A stretch of DNA of 64,000 nt from Nocardioides sp. L-11A (GTDB taxonomy: Bacteria > Actinomycetota > Actinomycetes > Propionibacteriales > Nocardioidaceae), in assembly GCA_029961745.1 (NCBI GenBank), contig CP124680.1:2728001-2792000 (forward strand). The letters run 5' to 3'. How positions within the stretch are numbered: the first letter of the stretch is position 1; each line of letters opens with the position of its first letter. The position numbers and the translations under genes are program-made. The notes under the pieces are model-generated. The model had not been told where the DNA came from, made no database searches, and was given only the letters and a program-made list of their open reading frames with translations. Shown piece by piece: positions 9,532 to 20,912 of this stretch.

Positions 9532-10893
9532 ATGGCCAAGCCCACTCCGCTCAGCGGATTCCCCGAGTTCCTGCCTGCCCAGCGCTTCGTGGAGCAGGAG
9601 GTGATCGCCACCCTCGCGCGCACCTTCGAGCTGCACGGGTTCGGCAACGTCGAGACCCGCGCCGTCGAGCCGATGGACCAGCTGCTGCGCAAGGGAGACA
9701 CGTCCAAGGAGGTCTACGTGCTGCGCCGCCTCCACGAGGAGGGCGGCAAGGACAAGGGGATCGGCCTCCACTTCGACCTGACTGTGCCGTTCGCGCGCTA
9801 CGTGCTCGAGAACGCCGGCAAGCTGGAGTTCCCCTTCCGGCGCTACCAGATCCAGAAGGTCTGGCGCGGCGAGCGGCCCCAGGAGGGCCGCTTCCGCGAG
9901 TTCACCCAGGCCGACATCGACATCGTCGGGCGCGACACGCTGGCCTTCCACCACGACGTCGAGGTCGCCCGGGTGATGCTCGAGGCGCTCTCGAAGCTCG
10001 ACTTCCTGCCCGGCTTCCGGCTGCAGGTCAACAACCGCAAGCTGATCCAGGGCTTCTACGCCGGCCTCGGGCTCGACGAGCACGGGATCGACGAGGTCAT
10101 GCGCCTGGTCGACAAGCTCGACAAGCTCGACGAGGCCTTGGTCCGCGAGCTGCTGCTCACCGAGGCGGGCGTCACCGAGGAGCAGGCCGACAAGGCGCTC
10201 GCCCTGGCGACCATCCGGACCGCCGACGACTCCTTCGTCGCCCGGGTCCGCGCGCTCGGCGTGTCGAGCGAGCTGCTGGACGAGGGCCTCGACGAGCTCG
10301 CCACGCTCGTCCGGGCCTGCGCGCCGCTGGTCACCGAGCGAACCCGGATCGAGGCCGACCTGTCGATCGCCCGCGGTCTCGACTACTACACGGGCACCGT
10401 CTTCGAGACCCGTCTCGACGGTTTCGAGTCGCTCGGCTCGATCTGCTCCGGCGGCCGGTACGACGCCCTCGCCTCCGACGGCCGTACGACGTACCCCGGC
10501 GTGGGCATCTCGCTCGGCCTGAGCCGCCTGCTCGTCCCGCTCGTCCAGCGCGGCGTGCTGACCGCCGACCGCTCGGTGCCGAGCGTGGTCGTCGTCGCGG
10601 TCACCGCCGAGGAGACGCGGGCCGAGGCCGACGCCGTCGCCACGGCCCTGCGCGCGCGGGGCATCCCGTGCGAGGTCGCACCCAGCGCGGCCAAGTTCGG
10701 CAAGCAGATCCGCCACGCCGAGCGCCGCGGCATCCCCTACGTCTGGTTCCCGGACGCCGAGGGACGCGGCGAGGTCAAGGACATCCGCGACGGGAACCAG
10801 GTCGCGGCGGACCCCGCGACCTGGCAGCCTCCTACCCAGGACCTGCGACCGCAGGTCATCACCACCACCACTCCTGAAGGGGAATCCTCGTGA
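9532..10893 (+). CDS. hisS: histidine--tRNA ligase
   Basis: Class II synthetase that charges tRNA-His. The 453-residue protein has '[13 protein letters not shown]' and motif 2 as '[20 protein letters not shown]', the histidine-binding loop '[14 protein letters not shown]' and motif 3 '[12 protein letters not shown]', plus an anticodon-binding C-terminus ('[19 protein letters not shown]'). Motif 2 and the N-terminus ('[13 protein letters not shown]') differ from the classical bacterial form, which opens 'PRGVPDY' and has 'FRYERPQAGRYRQ', and look closer to the eukaryotic/archaeal style. The start is uncertain: ATG at 9532, or an in-frame GTG at 9520 overlapping the preceding stop. The stop overlaps the aspS start. 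Confidence 0.93.
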   Translation: MAKPTPLSGFPEFLPAQRFVEQEVIATLARTFELHGFGNVETRAVEPMDQLLRKGDTSKEVYVLRRLHEEGGKDKGIGLHFDLTVPFARYVLENAGKLEFPFRRYQIQKVWRGERPQEGRFREFTQADIDIVGRDTLAFHHDVEVARVMLEALSKLDFLPGFRLQVNNRKLIQGFYAGLGLDEHGIDEVMRLVDKLDKLDEALVRELLLTEAGVTEEQADKALALATIRTADDSFVARVRALGVSSELLDEGLDELATLVRACAPLVTERTRIEADLSIARGLDYYTGTVFETRLDGFESLGSICSGGRYDALASDGRTTYPGVGISLGLSRLLVPLVQRGVLTADRSVPSVVVVAVTAEETRAEADAVATALRARGIPCEVAPSAAKFGKQIRHAERRGIPYVWFPDAEGRGEVKDIRDGNQVAADPATWQPPTQDLRPQVITTTTPEGESS

Positions 10894-12671
10894 TCCGCAC
10901 CCTCCCAATGAGGACGCACAGTGCCGGCGCGTTGCGCGCCGAGCACGTCGGCCAGGTCGTCACCCTCGCCGGGTGGGTGGCCAATCGGCGCGATCACGGC
11001 GGTGTGGCCTTCATCGACCTGCGCGAGGCCAGCGGCGTGGTCCAGGTGGTCATCCGTGACGAGGCCGTCGCCCACAGCCTGCGCTCGGAGTTCTGTCTCA
11101 AGGTCACCGGCGAGGTCATCGCCCGCGGCGAGGGGCGGGAGAACCCCAACCTGCCCACCGGCTCGATCGAGGTCGTCGCCGACGATGTCGAGGTGCTCAG
11201 CACCGCGGCTCCGCTGCCGTTCCCGATCAGCGACCACGTCGACGTCGGCGAGGAGGTGCGTCTCAAGCACCGCTACCTCGACCTGCGTCGCGGCGGCCCG
11301 GCGCAGGCGATCCGGCTGCGCAGCCAGGTCAACAAGGCCGCCCGCGACGTCCTGGCGAGCCACGACTTCGTCGAGGTGGAGACCCCGACGCTGACCCGCA
11401 GCACACCCGAGGGCGCCCGCGACTTCCTGGTGCCGGCGCGACTGGCGCCCGGGAGCTGGTACGCCCTGCCCCAGAGCCCCCAGCTGTTCAAGCAGCTGCT
11501 CATGGTCGGCGGCCTGGAGCGCTACTACCAGATCGCGCGCTGCTACCGCGACGAGGACTTCCGCTCCGACCGGCAGCCCGAGTTCACCCAGCTCGACATC
11601 GAGATGAGCTTCGTGACCCAGGACGACGTGATCGCGCTGGGCGAGGAGATCGTCGCGGCGCTGTGGCGACTGATCGGTGTCGAGGTCGAGCTGCCCCTGC
11701 AGCGGATGACCTACGCCGACGCGATGGCCAGGTACGGCTCCGACAAGCCCGACCTGCGGATGGGCCTCGAGCTGGTCGAGTGCACCGACTACTTCAAGGA
11801 CACGCCCTTCCGCGTCTTCCAGGCGCCGTACGTCGGCGCGGTGGTCATGCCCGGTGGCGCCGCCCAGCCACGCAAGCAGCTCGACGCGTGGCAGGAGTGG
11901 GCCAAGCAGCGCGGTGCCCGCGGCCTGGCCTACGTGCTCGTCCAGGAGGACGGCGAGCTCGGCGGACCGGTCGCCAAGAACCTCTCCGAGGAGGAGAAGT
12001 CCGGCCTGGCGGCCCACGTCGGTGCGCAGCCGGGCGACTGCGTCTTCTTCGCCGCCGGTGCGGTCAAGAGCAGCCGCGCCCTCCTGGGTGCCGCCCGCCT
12101 CGAGATCGGCCGTCGTACCGGCCTGCTCGACGAGGCCGCCTGGAGCTTCCTCTGGGTCGTCGACGCGCCGCTCTTCGAGCCGGCCGACGAGGCCACCGCG
12201 GCCGGCGACGTCGCGGTCGGCGGGGGAGCGTGGACCGCCGTCCACCACGCCTTCACCAGTCCGCAGGACCTGGAGTCGTTCGACTCCGACCCGGGCAACG
12301 CCCTGGCGTGGGCCTACGACATCGTGTGCAACGGCAACGAGATCGGCGGTGGCTCGGTCCGTATCCACCGCGAGGACATCCAGAAGCGCGTCTTCGAGGT
12401 GATGGGCATCGGGACCGAGGAGGCCGAGGAGAAGTTCGGCTTCCTGCTCGAGGCGTTCAAGTACGGCGCGCCCCCGCACGGCGGCATCGCGTTCGGGTGG
12501 GACCGGGTGACGGCGCTGTTGGCCGGCACCGAGTCCATCCGCGACGTCATCGCCTTCCCCAAGACCGGCGGCGGCTTCGACCCGCTGACGGCCGCTCCTG
12601 CGCCGATCACGGCGGAGCAGCGGAAGGAAGCCGGTGTGGATGCCCGTCCGGAGGAGGAAACCAAGGCCTGA
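10890..12671 (+). CDS. aspS: aspartate--tRNA(Asp/Asn) ligase
   Basis: Bacterial-type class II AspRS of 593 residues. The N-terminal OB-fold contains '[21 protein letters not shown]', motif 2 is '[21 protein letters not shown]', the large bacterial-specific GAD insertion lies between about 285 and 420, and motif 3 is '[18 protein letters not shown]'. Whether it is tRNA-Asp specific or also charges tRNA-Asn depends on the host's other genes, outside this window. The GTG start at 10890 overlaps the hisS stop (GTGA) and has a good GAAGGGGA ribosome-binding sequence upstream. Confidence 0.96.
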   Translation: MIRTLPMRTHSAGALRAEHVGQVVTLAGWVANRRDHGGVAFIDLREASGVVQVVIRDEAVAHSLRSEFCLKVTGEVIARGEGRENPNLPTGSIEVVADDVEVLSTAAPLPFPISDHVDVGEEVRLKHRYLDLRRGGPAQAIRLRSQVNKAARDVLASHDFVEVETPTLTRSTPEGARDFLVPARLAPGSWYALPQSPQLFKQLLMVGGLERYYQIARCYRDEDFRSDRQPEFTQLDIEMSFVTQDDVIALGEEIVAALWRLIGVEVELPLQRMTYADAMARYGSDKPDLRMGLELVECTDYFKDTPFRVFQAPYVGAVVMPGGAAQPRKQLDAWQEWAKQRGARGLAYVLVQEDGELGGPVAKNLSEEEKSGLAAHVGAQPGDCVFFAAGAVKSSRALLGAARLEIGRRTGLLDEAAWSFLWVVDAPLFEPADEATAAGDVAVGGGAWTAVHHAFTSPQDLESFDSDPGNALAWAYDIVCNGNEIGGGSVRIHREDIQKRVFEVMGIGTEEAEEKFGFLLEAFKYGAPPHGGIAFGWDRVTALLAGTESIRDVIAFPKTGGGFDPLTAAPAPITAEQRKEAGVDARPEEETKA

Positions 12672-12715
12672 GGCCTTGTGGCGGGACGGTTTGCCGGGCG
12701 TCGAGACCAAACCGT
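12662..12715 (+). terminator. two short hairpins after aspS
   Basis: A perfect palindrome with 8-base arms (CAAGGCCT, AGGCCTTG) overlaps the aspS stop at 12662-12678. A second stem, ACGGTTTG at 12686-12693 with CAAACCGT at 12708-12715, follows. Neither has a T-run. They probably mark the end of the hisS-aspS transcript. Confidence 0.45.
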
Positions 12716-12752
12716 TACCGCGTCGCTATCGCCTTGACGCACCAAGTACGCC

Positions 12753-12758
12753 TAGTGT
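12753..12758 (+). promoter_or_regulatory. candidate -10 box for the peptide ABC operon
   Basis: TAGTGT lies 63 bases upstream of the first permease gene in the only spacer of any length before the operon. No convincing -35 at standard spacing is visible. Confidence 0.35.
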
Positions 12759-12821
12759 CACGGACGGCGCGTGGCCCCGTGGGCCCGTGTCGCATCCGTG
12801 ACGCACGGCGACGAGGTGAAG

Positions 12822-13847
12822 ATGACGATCCCGGGCTCCGAACTGGAGATCCACGAGGCTGAGGTTCCGGTCGAGGACGACGTCGTCGTCAAGGTCGCCG
12901 GACGATCCCCGACCCAGCTGGCCGTCGCCCGCTTCCGGGCGGACAAGCTCTCGATGATCTCGTTCGTCCTGTCGGTGCTGATCGTGCTGTGCGCGATCGC
13001 GGCGCCGATCCTGGTGTCGATGGGGGTCTTGAACCCCAACGAGCCGCACCAGAACCTGCTCTCCGACGACGGCGTCGTCCCGAGCGGCGCGTTCGGCGGC
13101 GTCAGCTGGGACCACCCGCTCGGCGTCGACCCGGGCCTCGGGCGCGACCTGCTCTCGCGGCTGATGCTGGCGATTTCCTGGTCGCTGGGCATCGCGCTCA
13201 CCGGGACGCTCTTCACCGTCGTGATCGGCTCGGTGCTCGGCATCATCGCGGGCTTCTCCGGCGGCTTCGTGGACGCCACGATCGGCCGGATCATCGACCT
13301 GACGCTCTCGTTCCCGCAGACGATGATGCTGCTGGCGCTGGCGGCGCCGACCGTGCTCCTGCTGCGCACCCAGGTCTCCGACGTCTGGGGCTTCGGCTTC
13401 CTCTCCAACGCGGACCTGTCGAACGCGCTGTTCGTCATCGGCATCCTCGCGGCCTTCGGCTGGCCGCCGGTGGCGCGCGTGGTCCGCGGCCAGGTGCTGT
13501 CGATCCGTGAGCGCGAGTTCATCGAGGCGGCCCGGCTGTTCGGTGCCTCCCGGCGGAGGCTGTACTTCAAGGAGGTGCTGCCCAACGTGTGGGCGCCGGT
13601 GCTCGTCTACCTGACGCTGCTCGTGCCGGCCTACATCTCAGCGGAGGCGGCCTTCAACTTCCTCGGCGTCGGCATCAAGCCGCCCACGCCGACCCTCGGC
13701 AACATCCTGGCCCACTCCAAGGACTACACCAGCGGCGATCCGACGTACTTCTTCCTGCCCGGCCTGCTGCTGGCCCTCATCGTCGTGGTGTTCAACCTCC
13801 TCGGCGACGGCGCCCGAGACGCGCTCGACCCCAAGTCGAACCGATAA
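12822..13847 (+). CDS. peptide ABC transporter permease, DppC/OppC type
   Basis: A 341-residue inner-membrane permease of the binding-protein-dependent family. One membrane helix near residues 48-68 is followed by a long external loop with 'DHPLGVDPGLGRDLLSRLM', the DppC/OppC hallmark preceding the permease core. The core has five further helices and the EAA loop 'EFIEAARLFGASRRRLYFKEVLPN', which contacts the ATPases. The ATG at 12822 was chosen for the GAGGTGA ribosome-binding sequence just upstream; an in-frame GTG at 12798 is possible. It is the first gene of a five-gene importer operon running to 19165. Confidence 0.92.
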   Translation: MTIPGSELEIHEAEVPVEDDVVVKVAGRSPTQLAVARFRADKLSMISFVLSVLIVLCAIAAPILVSMGVLNPNEPHQNLLSDDGVVPSGAFGGVSWDHPLGVDPGLGRDLLSRLMLAISWSLGIALTGTLFTVVIGSVLGIIAGFSGGFVDATIGRIIDLTLSFPQTMMLLALAAPTVLLLRTQVSDVWGFGFLSNADLSNALFVIGILAAFGWPPVARVVRGQVLSIREREFIEAARLFGASRRRLYFKEVLPNVWAPVLVYLTLLVPAYISAEAAFNFLGVGIKPPTPTLGNILAHSKDYTSGDPTYFFLPGLLLALIVVVFNLLGDGARDALDPKSNR

Positions 13848-13890
13848 CTGGACCCAGTGCTCCGCTGACATTCGGGACGCGGAGCGCTGC

Positions 13891-13911
13891 GACGCCGGCC
13901 TGGCCGGCGTC
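13891..13911 (+). terminator. intercistronic hairpin before the binding-protein gene
   Basis: Two perfect 10-base arms (GACGCCGGCC and GGCCGGCGTC) are separated by a single T. The element lies 25 bases before the binding-protein ATG and has no T-run. It may protect or adjust the mRNA so that the binding protein is made in excess. Confidence 0.5.
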
Positions 13912-13935
13912 ACTCACCGAAAAGGAGATAGTTGA

Positions 13936-15681
13936 ATGGCCTTCAAGAAGCCATTGGCCGCCGTAGCGGCCACGGCGCTCGCGGCCACGCTCGCCGCGTG
14001 TGGCGGTGGCAGCGGCGACGACGACAACGGCGGCGGCAGCAGCAGCGGCGGCAAGGCGGAGAAGGGTGGCGACGCCATCTTCTTCGTCGGTCCGCGGACC
14101 GTCGAGCACTGGGACCCCCAGCGCATGTACATCGGTCGTGACCTGAACAACTCCGGCCGTCTCTTCTACCGGAGTCTGGTGGCGCTGCCCGCGTCCAACG
14201 ACCCGGTCGAGGGCACGACGCCGGTCGCCGACCTCGCGACCGACACCGGCACCACCGAGGACGGCGGCAAGACGTGGAGCTTCACGGTCCGCGACGGCGT
14301 CAAGTGGGAGGACGGCCAGGCGATCACGTGTGAGGACTTCAAGTACGGCGCGTCGCGGAACTTCGCGACCGACGTGATCATCGGTGGTCCCGCCAACTAC
14401 CTGTTCACCTACCTCGACATCCCGACCGGTGACGACGAGCTGCCGGCCTACAAGGGCCCCTACTCCGGCGAGGGCCAGGACCTGTTCGACAAGGCCGTCA
14501 CCTGCGACGGCCAGACGATCACGTACCGGTTCAAGAAGGCGTGGCCGGACTTCCCGAACTCGATCGCGCAGCTGCGGTACATGGACCCGTACCGGGCCGA
14601 CCTCGACAAGGGCGACGCGAACAACTTCGCGATCATCTCCAACGGTCCCTACAAGCTCGACGGTGACTGGAAGGAGGGCACCGGTGGCAAGTTCGTCCGC
14701 AACGACAACTGGGACGAGTCCACCGACCCGATCCGCAAGGCCTACCCGGACACCTGGGACTTCCGCGAGGGTGACACCGACGAGGCGATCTACGAGCAGC
14801 TGCTCGCCGACACCGGTGACGCGCAGTACGCCGTGACCGAGCGTCGTCTCCCGCCGGCGCTGTTCAGCCGCAAGGACGAGGCCGGAGATCGCTACAGCCA
14901 GGTCGAGTCGCCGTACGTCGACTACGTGCTGCCGAACTTCAACTCCCCGGTCTTCAAGGACGCCAACTGCCGCGAGGCGCTCAAGCTGGCGACCGACCGC
15001 GCGGGCTGGATCAAGGCCGGTGGTGGCGACAACTACTTCAAGGCCACCGACTCGGTGATCAACCCCGGCGTTCCCGGCTACAAGCCGAACCCGGCCTTCG
15101 CGGACATCCCGGCCGCCGGTGACCCGGAAGCCGCCGCTGCCGCGCTGGAGAAGTGCTCGGCCCCCAAGCCGGTGAAGATCAAGTTCACCTACTCGGGCGG
15201 CACGCCGACCTCCGACAACCAGGCCTCCGCCCTCAAGGCCGCCTGGGACAAGGCCGGCTTCCAGACCGAGCTGGACCCGCTCGAGGACACCTACTACGCC
15301 GTGATCCAGAAGCCGGACGCCGACTTCGACGTCACCTGGGGTGGTTGGGGTGCTGACTGGGCCTCCGCCGGCACCGTCATCCCGCCGCTGTTCGACAGCC
15401 GGATCAACCTGACCGGCGACTCCAACGGCAACGACTACGGCAACTACAAGGGTGGCCCCGAGGTCAACCAGCTCATCGACGACGCCTACGCCGAGCCCGA
15501 CCTCGACGTGGCGGCGGACAAGTGGGCCGCGGTCGACGCCAAGCTGGGTGAGGACATCGCCTACATCCCGCTGGAGATCACGATCTTCAACTTCGTCCAC
15601 GGAGGGAAGGTCACCGGCTACGCGAACAACGTGTCGGTCAACGGCTACGCCGACCTCGCCGTGCTCGGCGTGGAGAAGTGA
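13936..15681 (+). CDS. peptide ABC transporter substrate-binding lipoprotein (family 5)
   Basis: A 581-residue extracytoplasmic binding protein for a peptide/nickel-type importer. The signal peptide ends in a lipobox 'LAAC' with the lipidated Cys at residue 22, followed by a Gly/Asp/Ser-rich linker. The mature part shows the SBP family 5 pattern ('VEGTTPVADLA', 'WSFTVRDGVKWEDGQAITCEDF', 'YKLDGDWKEGTGGKFVRNDNW'). The ligand is not predictable; oligopeptides are the commonest for this family. Its ribosome-binding sequence (AAAAGGAGATAG) is the strongest in the operon. It lies between the two permease genes and is bounded by hairpins on both sides. Confidence 0.93.
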   Translation: MAFKKPLAAVAATALAATLAACGGGSGDDDNGGGSSSGGKAEKGGDAIFFVGPRTVEHWDPQRMYIGRDLNNSGRLFYRSLVALPASNDPVEGTTPVADLATDTGTTEDGGKTWSFTVRDGVKWEDGQAITCEDFKYGASRNFATDVIIGGPANYLFTYLDIPTGDDELPAYKGPYSGEGQDLFDKAVTCDGQTITYRFKKAWPDFPNSIAQLRYMDPYRADLDKGDANNFAIISNGPYKLDGDWKEGTGGKFVRNDNWDESTDPIRKAYPDTWDFREGDTDEAIYEQLLADTGDAQYAVTERRLPPALFSRKDEAGDRYSQVESPYVDYVLPNFNSPVFKDANCREALKLATDRAGWIKAGGGDNYFKATDSVINPGVPGYKPNPAFADIPAAGDPEAAAAALEKCSAPKPVKIKFTYSGGTPTSDNQASALKAAWDKAGFQTELDPLEDTYYAVIQKPDADFDVTWGGWGADWASAGTVIPPLFDSRINLTGDSNGNDYGNYKGGPEVNQLIDDAYAEPDLDVAADKWAAVDAKLGEDIAYIPLEITIFNFVHGGKVTGYANNVSVNGYADLAVLGVEK

Positions 15682-15703
15682 CGCTCCGATAACCAGTTGA
15701 CGG

Positions 15704-15732
15704 TCGGGGGCCGCCCTCACGGCGGCCCCCGA
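15704..15732 (+). terminator. strong intercistronic hairpin after the binding-protein gene
   Basis: A 12-base perfect stem (arms 15704-15715 and 15721-15732) encloses the 5-base loop CTCAC. It sits 22 bases past the binding-protein stop and 44 before the next permease. No T-run follows, so partial termination or 3'-end protection within the operon is more likely than full termination. Confidence 0.6.
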
Positions 15733-15775
15733 TCGTCGGTGCCCACCGGCCACCAACGCTTCGAGAAGGTCCTCA

Positions 15776-16792
15776 GTGCTCGCGTACGTCATCCGCCGTG
15801 TCTTCGCCGGCGTGATCATGCTCATCGTGATGAGCATCGTCACCTTCGCCCTGTTCTTCGCCTCGCCGATCGACCAGGAGTCCTTCATCTGCGGCAAGAA
15901 CTGCTCGGCCGCGCAGAAGAAGCAGACCGCCGCGGCGATGGGCTATGACGACAGCTTCGTCAACCAGTGGACCGACTTCGCCAAGGGCGTGGTCGTCGGC
16001 CGCGACTTCCCCGACGACCCCAAGCTGCGTGAGACCGCGCCGCAGACGATCGTCCGCTGTGACGCGCCGTGCCTGGGCTACTCCCGCGAGCGTGGCGACA
16101 CGGTCACCAACCTGATCAAGGACACCTTCCCGGTGTCGTTCTCGCTGGCGATCTCCGCCTTCGTGCTGTGGATCGTCGGCGGCGTCCTGTTCGGCGTGAT
16201 CGCCGCCCTCAAGAAGGGCTCCTGGATCGACCGCGGCCTGGTCGGCCTGACCCTGATCGGCTACGCGTTCCCGACCTTCTTCGTCGGTCTGCTGCTCTAC
16301 AAGTTCGTCGCCATCCAATGGGGGCTGACGGACGTGCCACGCTATACGTCGATCGCCGACGGCGGGATCGGCGGCTGGCTGTCCAGCCTCACCCTGCCCG
16401 CGATCACCCTCGCCGTGTTCTTCATGGCGGCCTACGTCCGCATGACCCGCTCGTACGTGATCGAGTCGTTCCAGGAGGACTACGTCCGCACGGCCCGGGC
16501 CAAGGGCCTGTCCGAGCGCACGGTCACCTTCAAGCACGCCCTCCGCGCCGCGCTGACGCCGATCGTGACCATGGCGGGTCTCGACCTCGCCGGCCTCCTG
16601 GGCGGTGCGATCATCACCGAGCAGGTCTTCAACTATCCGGGCATGGGCAAGCTCTTCGTCCTGGCGAGCACCGACTTCGACCTCCCGACCATCGTCGGCC
16701 TGGTCGTCCTCCTGGCGGCCTTCGTCATCCTCGCCAATATCATCGTGGACCTGCTGTACGCCGTCATCGACCCGCGCGTGCGCCTGGGCTGA
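15776..16792 (+). CDS. peptide ABC transporter permease, DppB/OppB type
   Basis: A 338-residue partner permease. It begins with the classic DppB opening 'LAYVIRRVFAGVIMLIVMSIVTF' (membrane helix 1), has a long extracytoplasmic loop up to about residue 115, then five more helices. The ATPase-contacting EAA loop is 'EDYVRTARAKGLSERTVTFKHALR'. The external loop contains several cysteines ('CGKNCSA', 'CDAPCLG') that could form disulfides. The start is GTG at 15776. It pairs with the permease at 12822 although the binding-protein gene separates them. Confidence 0.92.
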   Translation: MLAYVIRRVFAGVIMLIVMSIVTFALFFASPIDQESFICGKNCSAAQKKQTAAAMGYDDSFVNQWTDFAKGVVVGRDFPDDPKLRETAPQTIVRCDAPCLGYSRERGDTVTNLIKDTFPVSFSLAISAFVLWIVGGVLFGVIAALKKGSWIDRGLVGLTLIGYAFPTFFVGLLLYKFVAIQWGLTDVPRYTSIADGGIGGWLSSLTLPAITLAVFFMAAYVRMTRSYVIESFQEDYVRTARAKGLSERTVTFKHALRAALTPIVTMAGLDLAGLLGGAIITEQVFNYPGMGKLFVLASTDFDLPTIVGLVVLLAAFVILANIIVDLLYAVIDPRVRLG

Positions 16793-16805
16793 GAGGAATC
16801 CGGAA

Positions 16806-17929
16806 ATGTCCACCACCTCCCCGTCCCGGTCCACGAGCGTCGGCACCTCGTCCGCACCGCTGCTGTCGATCCGCGAGCTCGAGGTCCACTTCCCGACCCA
16901 GGACGGCCTGGTCCGGGCCGTCAACGGCCTCACCTTCGACCTCGAGCGCGGCAAGACGCTCGGCATCGTGGGCGAGTCCGGCTCCGGCAAGTCGGTCTCG
17001 AGCATGGCGATCATGGGCCTGCACCGGGGCACCAACGCGAAGATCAGCGGCGAGATCGTTCTCGACGGGGTCAACCTGCTCGACATCTCCGCCGACGAGA
17101 TGCGCAAGAAGCGCGGGCGCGAGGTCTCGATGATCTTCCAGGACCCGCTCTCCGCGATGCACCCGTACTACACGGTCGGCAACCAGATCGCCGAGGCCTA
17201 CCGGGTCCATCACGACGTGTCCCGCAAGATCGCCAAGCAGCGCGCCGTGGAGATGCTCGACCGGGTCGGGATCCCGACCCCGGACAAGCGGGTCAACGAC
17301 TACCCGCACCAGTTCTCCGGCGGCATGCGCCAGCGCGCGATGATCGCGATGGGCCTGATCAACGACCCCGGCCTGCTCATCGCCGACGAGCCGACCACGG
17401 CCCTCGACGTGACCGTCCAGGCGCAGATCCTCGACCTGCTCCAGGACCTGCAGCGCGAGTTCAACTCCGCGATCATCATCATCACCCACGACCTGGGCGT
17501 CGTGGCGGAGATGGCCGACGACGTCCTGGTGATGTACGCCGGCCGCGCGGTCGAGCACGGCCCGTGCAAGGAGATCCTGACGCACCCGGAGATGCCCTAC
17601 ACCTGGGGCCTGCTCTCCAGCGTCCCCGACCTCTCCGGCGACCCGGACGCCCGGCTCGTACCGATCCCGGGCAACCCGCCGAGCCTGCTGAACCCGCCGT
17701 CGGGCTGTGCGTTCCACCCGCGCTGCCCGCACCGCGACAAGGTCCCCGGCGACCTGTGCCGCACCGAGCTGCCGTTGCTCGTCCCCGGCCAGCGCGGAGC
17801 CCACCACACCAAGCGGTGCCACCTGCCGAATCCCGACGCGATCTACGAGGCCGAGGTGCTGCCGGACATCGCGCCGGACCTCGTCGGCGGTGCCGGCGAG
17901 GGTGCCGGCGAGGGTGCCGAGGAGCTGCG

Positions 17930-17933
<4 letters not shown>
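16806..17933 (+). CDS. peptide ABC transporter ATPase, DppD/OppD type
   Basis: A 375-residue cytoplasmic ATPase that powers import. Walker A is 'GESGSGKS' near residues 57-64, the signature is '[15 protein letters not shown]', and Walker B is '[13 protein letters not shown]'. The cysteine-containing C-terminal oligopeptide-transporter extension ('[16 protein letters not shown]') is typical of OppD/DppD. The last residues are a short tandem repeat of 'GAGE' from a 12-base DNA repeat at 17886-17922. The ATG at 16806 has GAGAGGAA upstream. The stop overlaps the next gene by four bases (ATGA). Confidence 0.94.
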
Positions 17934-19165
<1,232 letters not shown>

Positions 19166-19207
19166 CCTGACCCGGCCGAGTGTGTGCCCGACCGGCGGCC
19201 GCGCGCT

Positions 19208-19297
19208 GCGCTGGTCAGACCAGTCGGCGATTGGGCACAGACCGCAGGTGGTGGGGCCGGATCGTTGCGGTTTGGGACCAAACCGCAACAGACCTGA
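19208..19297 (+). repeat. 90-bp repeat, copy 1
   Basis: This 90-base unit recurs at 19352-19441 with one visible mismatch (19232 versus 19376). It holds a 26-base perfect inverted repeat with 12-base arms (GTTGCGGTTTGG and CCAAACCGCAAC) and, upstream, a 24-base box at 19223-19246 that is found inverted near nusB. No ORF explains it. It lies in the 367-base spacer between the peptide importer and rarA. Confidence 0.88.
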
Positions 19298-19351
19298 CCC
19301 CCGGAGGCGAAGCCGGCCTGCTCTCGACGGTATCGGCGAGAAGCCGTCGCC

Positions 19352-19441
19352 GCGCTGGTCAGACCAGTCGGCGATCGGGCACAGACCGCAGGTGGTGGGG
19401 CCGGATCGTTGCGGTTTGGGACCAAACCGCAACAGACCTGA
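19352..19441 (+). repeat. 90-bp repeat, copy 2
   Basis: Direct repeat of 19208-19297 at a 144-base offset, with 89 of 90 bases matching by eye. The 54 bases between the copies and the flanks of the 19166-19532 spacer show nothing else apart from the rarA -10 box. Confidence 0.88.
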
Positions 19442-19518
19442 TCGCGCCGGGACAGCGAGCGGACTCGCGACGGGCGGACGTCTCCGAGCCTCACGTCATC
19501 GATGTCGCAGCCGCTGAC

Positions 19519-19524
19519 TAGGGT
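19519..19524 (+). promoter_or_regulatory. -10 box of rarA
   Basis: TAGGGT lies 8 bases before the GTG start at 19533 with no Shine-Dalgarno sequence between, consistent with a leaderless or nearly leaderless transcript. Confidence 0.45.
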
Positions 19525-19532
19525 GGATCACC

Positions 19533-20912
19533 GTGGATGACGAGCCCCAGCTGTTCGACACCCCCGGCTCCCGGGGGTCGGCGTCGGGCGGCTCCCTCGC
19601 CGACGCCGGTCACGCGTCGACGCCGCTGGCGGTGCGGATGCGCCCGCGCACGCTCGAGGAGCTGGTCGGCCAGGAGCAGCTGCGTGCGCCCGGTTCGCCG
19701 CTGCGCCAGCTCGTCGAGGGCGACCAGTCGCTCTCGCTGCTGCTGTGGGGGCCGCCCGGCACCGGCAAGACGACGATCGCCTCGATCATCAGCCAGCAGA
19801 CCGGGCGCCGGTTCGTGGAGATCTCGGCCGTCTCCGCGGGCGTCAAGGAGGTCCGCGCGGCCATCGACTCCGCCCGTCGCCAGCTCGTCGCGACGGGGGA
19901 GGAGACGGTGCTCTTCGTCGACGAGGTGCACCGGTTCAGCAAGGCCCAGCAGGACGCCCTGCTGCCGGGCGTCGAGAACCGCTGGGTCTCCCTGGTGGCG
20001 GCCACCACGGAGAACCCGTCGTTCAGCGTGATCTCGCCACTGCTCTCGCGCAGCCTGCTGCTGCGGCTGCAGTCACTCACCGACGACGACATCGCGGCCG
20101 TCCTGGACCTCGCGGTGACCGATGAGCGCGGCCTCGACGGCGAGGTGGTGCTCGAGGACGCCGCCCGCGACCACATCGTGCGGCTCGCCGGCGGCGATGC
20201 CCGGCGCTCGCTGACCTACCTGGAGGCCGCCGCCGGCGCCGCCCGGACCAAGGCATCGACCGGCTCGACCGCCAAGCCGGTGATCGACGTCGAGACCGCC
20301 GAGACGGCGGCCGACCAGGCGGCGGTGCGCTACGACCGCGACGGCGACCAGCACTACGACGTCGTCAGCGCGTTCATCAAGTCGGTCCGCGGCTCCGACG
20401 CGGACGCCGCGCTGCACTACCTGGCCCGGATGATGGAGGCGGGGGAGGATCCCCGCTTCATCGCCCGGCGGCTGATGATCCTCGCCAGCGAGGACATCGG
20501 GCTCGCGGACCCGACGGCCCTCACGACCGCGGTGGCCGCCGCGCAGACCGTGCAGCTGATCGGGATGCCCGAGGCGCAGCTCACCCTGGCCCACGCCACC
20601 ATCGCGCTGGCGGTGGCCCCGAAGTCCAACGCCGTGACCACCGCGATCGGCGAGGCGATCGGCGACGTCCGGGCGGGCAAGATCGGACAGGTGCCGCCCC
20701 ACCTGCGCGACGCCCACTACTCCGGCGCCAAGGCCCTCGGGCATGGGAAGGGCTACGTCTACAGCCACGACGCGCCGTACGGCGTGGCCGAGCAGCAGTA
20801 CGCCCCCGACGTGGTCCTCGACGCGTCCTACTACCGCCCGACCGAGCTGGGCGCCGAGGCCGCCGTCAAACAGCGGTGGGAGCGGGTACGCCGTATCATC
20901 CGCGGGCGGTAG
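19533..20912 (+). CDS. rarA: replication-associated recombination protein A (AAA+ ATPase)
   Basis: A clamp-loader-like AAA+ ATPase (RarA/MgsA/WRNIP1 family) that acts at stalled replication forks. The 459-residue protein has '[16 protein letters not shown]', Walker A '[11 protein letters not shown]' near residues 72-82, Walker B '[19 protein letters not shown]', and the C-terminal tetramerisation segment with '[20 protein letters not shown]' and '[14 protein letters not shown]'. Length and domain order are normal. The start is GTG. The stop TAG forms the left tip of the inverted repeat described at 20910-21073. Confidence 0.96.
   Translation: MDDEPQLFDTPGSRGSASGGSLADAGHASTPLAVRMRPRTLEELVGQEQLRAPGSPLRQLVEGDQSLSLLLWGPPGTGKTTIASIISQQTGRRFVEISAVSAGVKEVRAAIDSARRQLVATGEETVLFVDEVHRFSKAQQDALLPGVENRWVSLVAATTENPSFSVISPLLSRSLLLRLQSLTDDDIAAVLDLAVTDERGLDGEVVLEDAARDHIVRLAGGDARRSLTYLEAAAGAARTKASTGSTAKPVIDVETAETAADQAAVRYDRDGDQHYDVVSAFIKSVRGSDADAALHYLARMMEAGEDPRFIARRLMILASEDIGLADPTALTTAVAAAQTVQLIGMPEAQLTLAHATIALAVAPKSNAVTTAIGEAIGDVRAGKIGQVPPHLRDAHYSGAKALGHGKGYVYSHDAPYGVAEQQYAPDVVLDASYYRPTELGAEAAVKQRWERVRRIIRGR

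Noticed and set aside
19208..19441. Two repeats with a spacer, considered as a CRISPR remnant
   Set aside because: Only two 90-base units with a 54-base spacer, too long for CRISPR repeats, with a third copy far away in inverse orientation and no cas genes.
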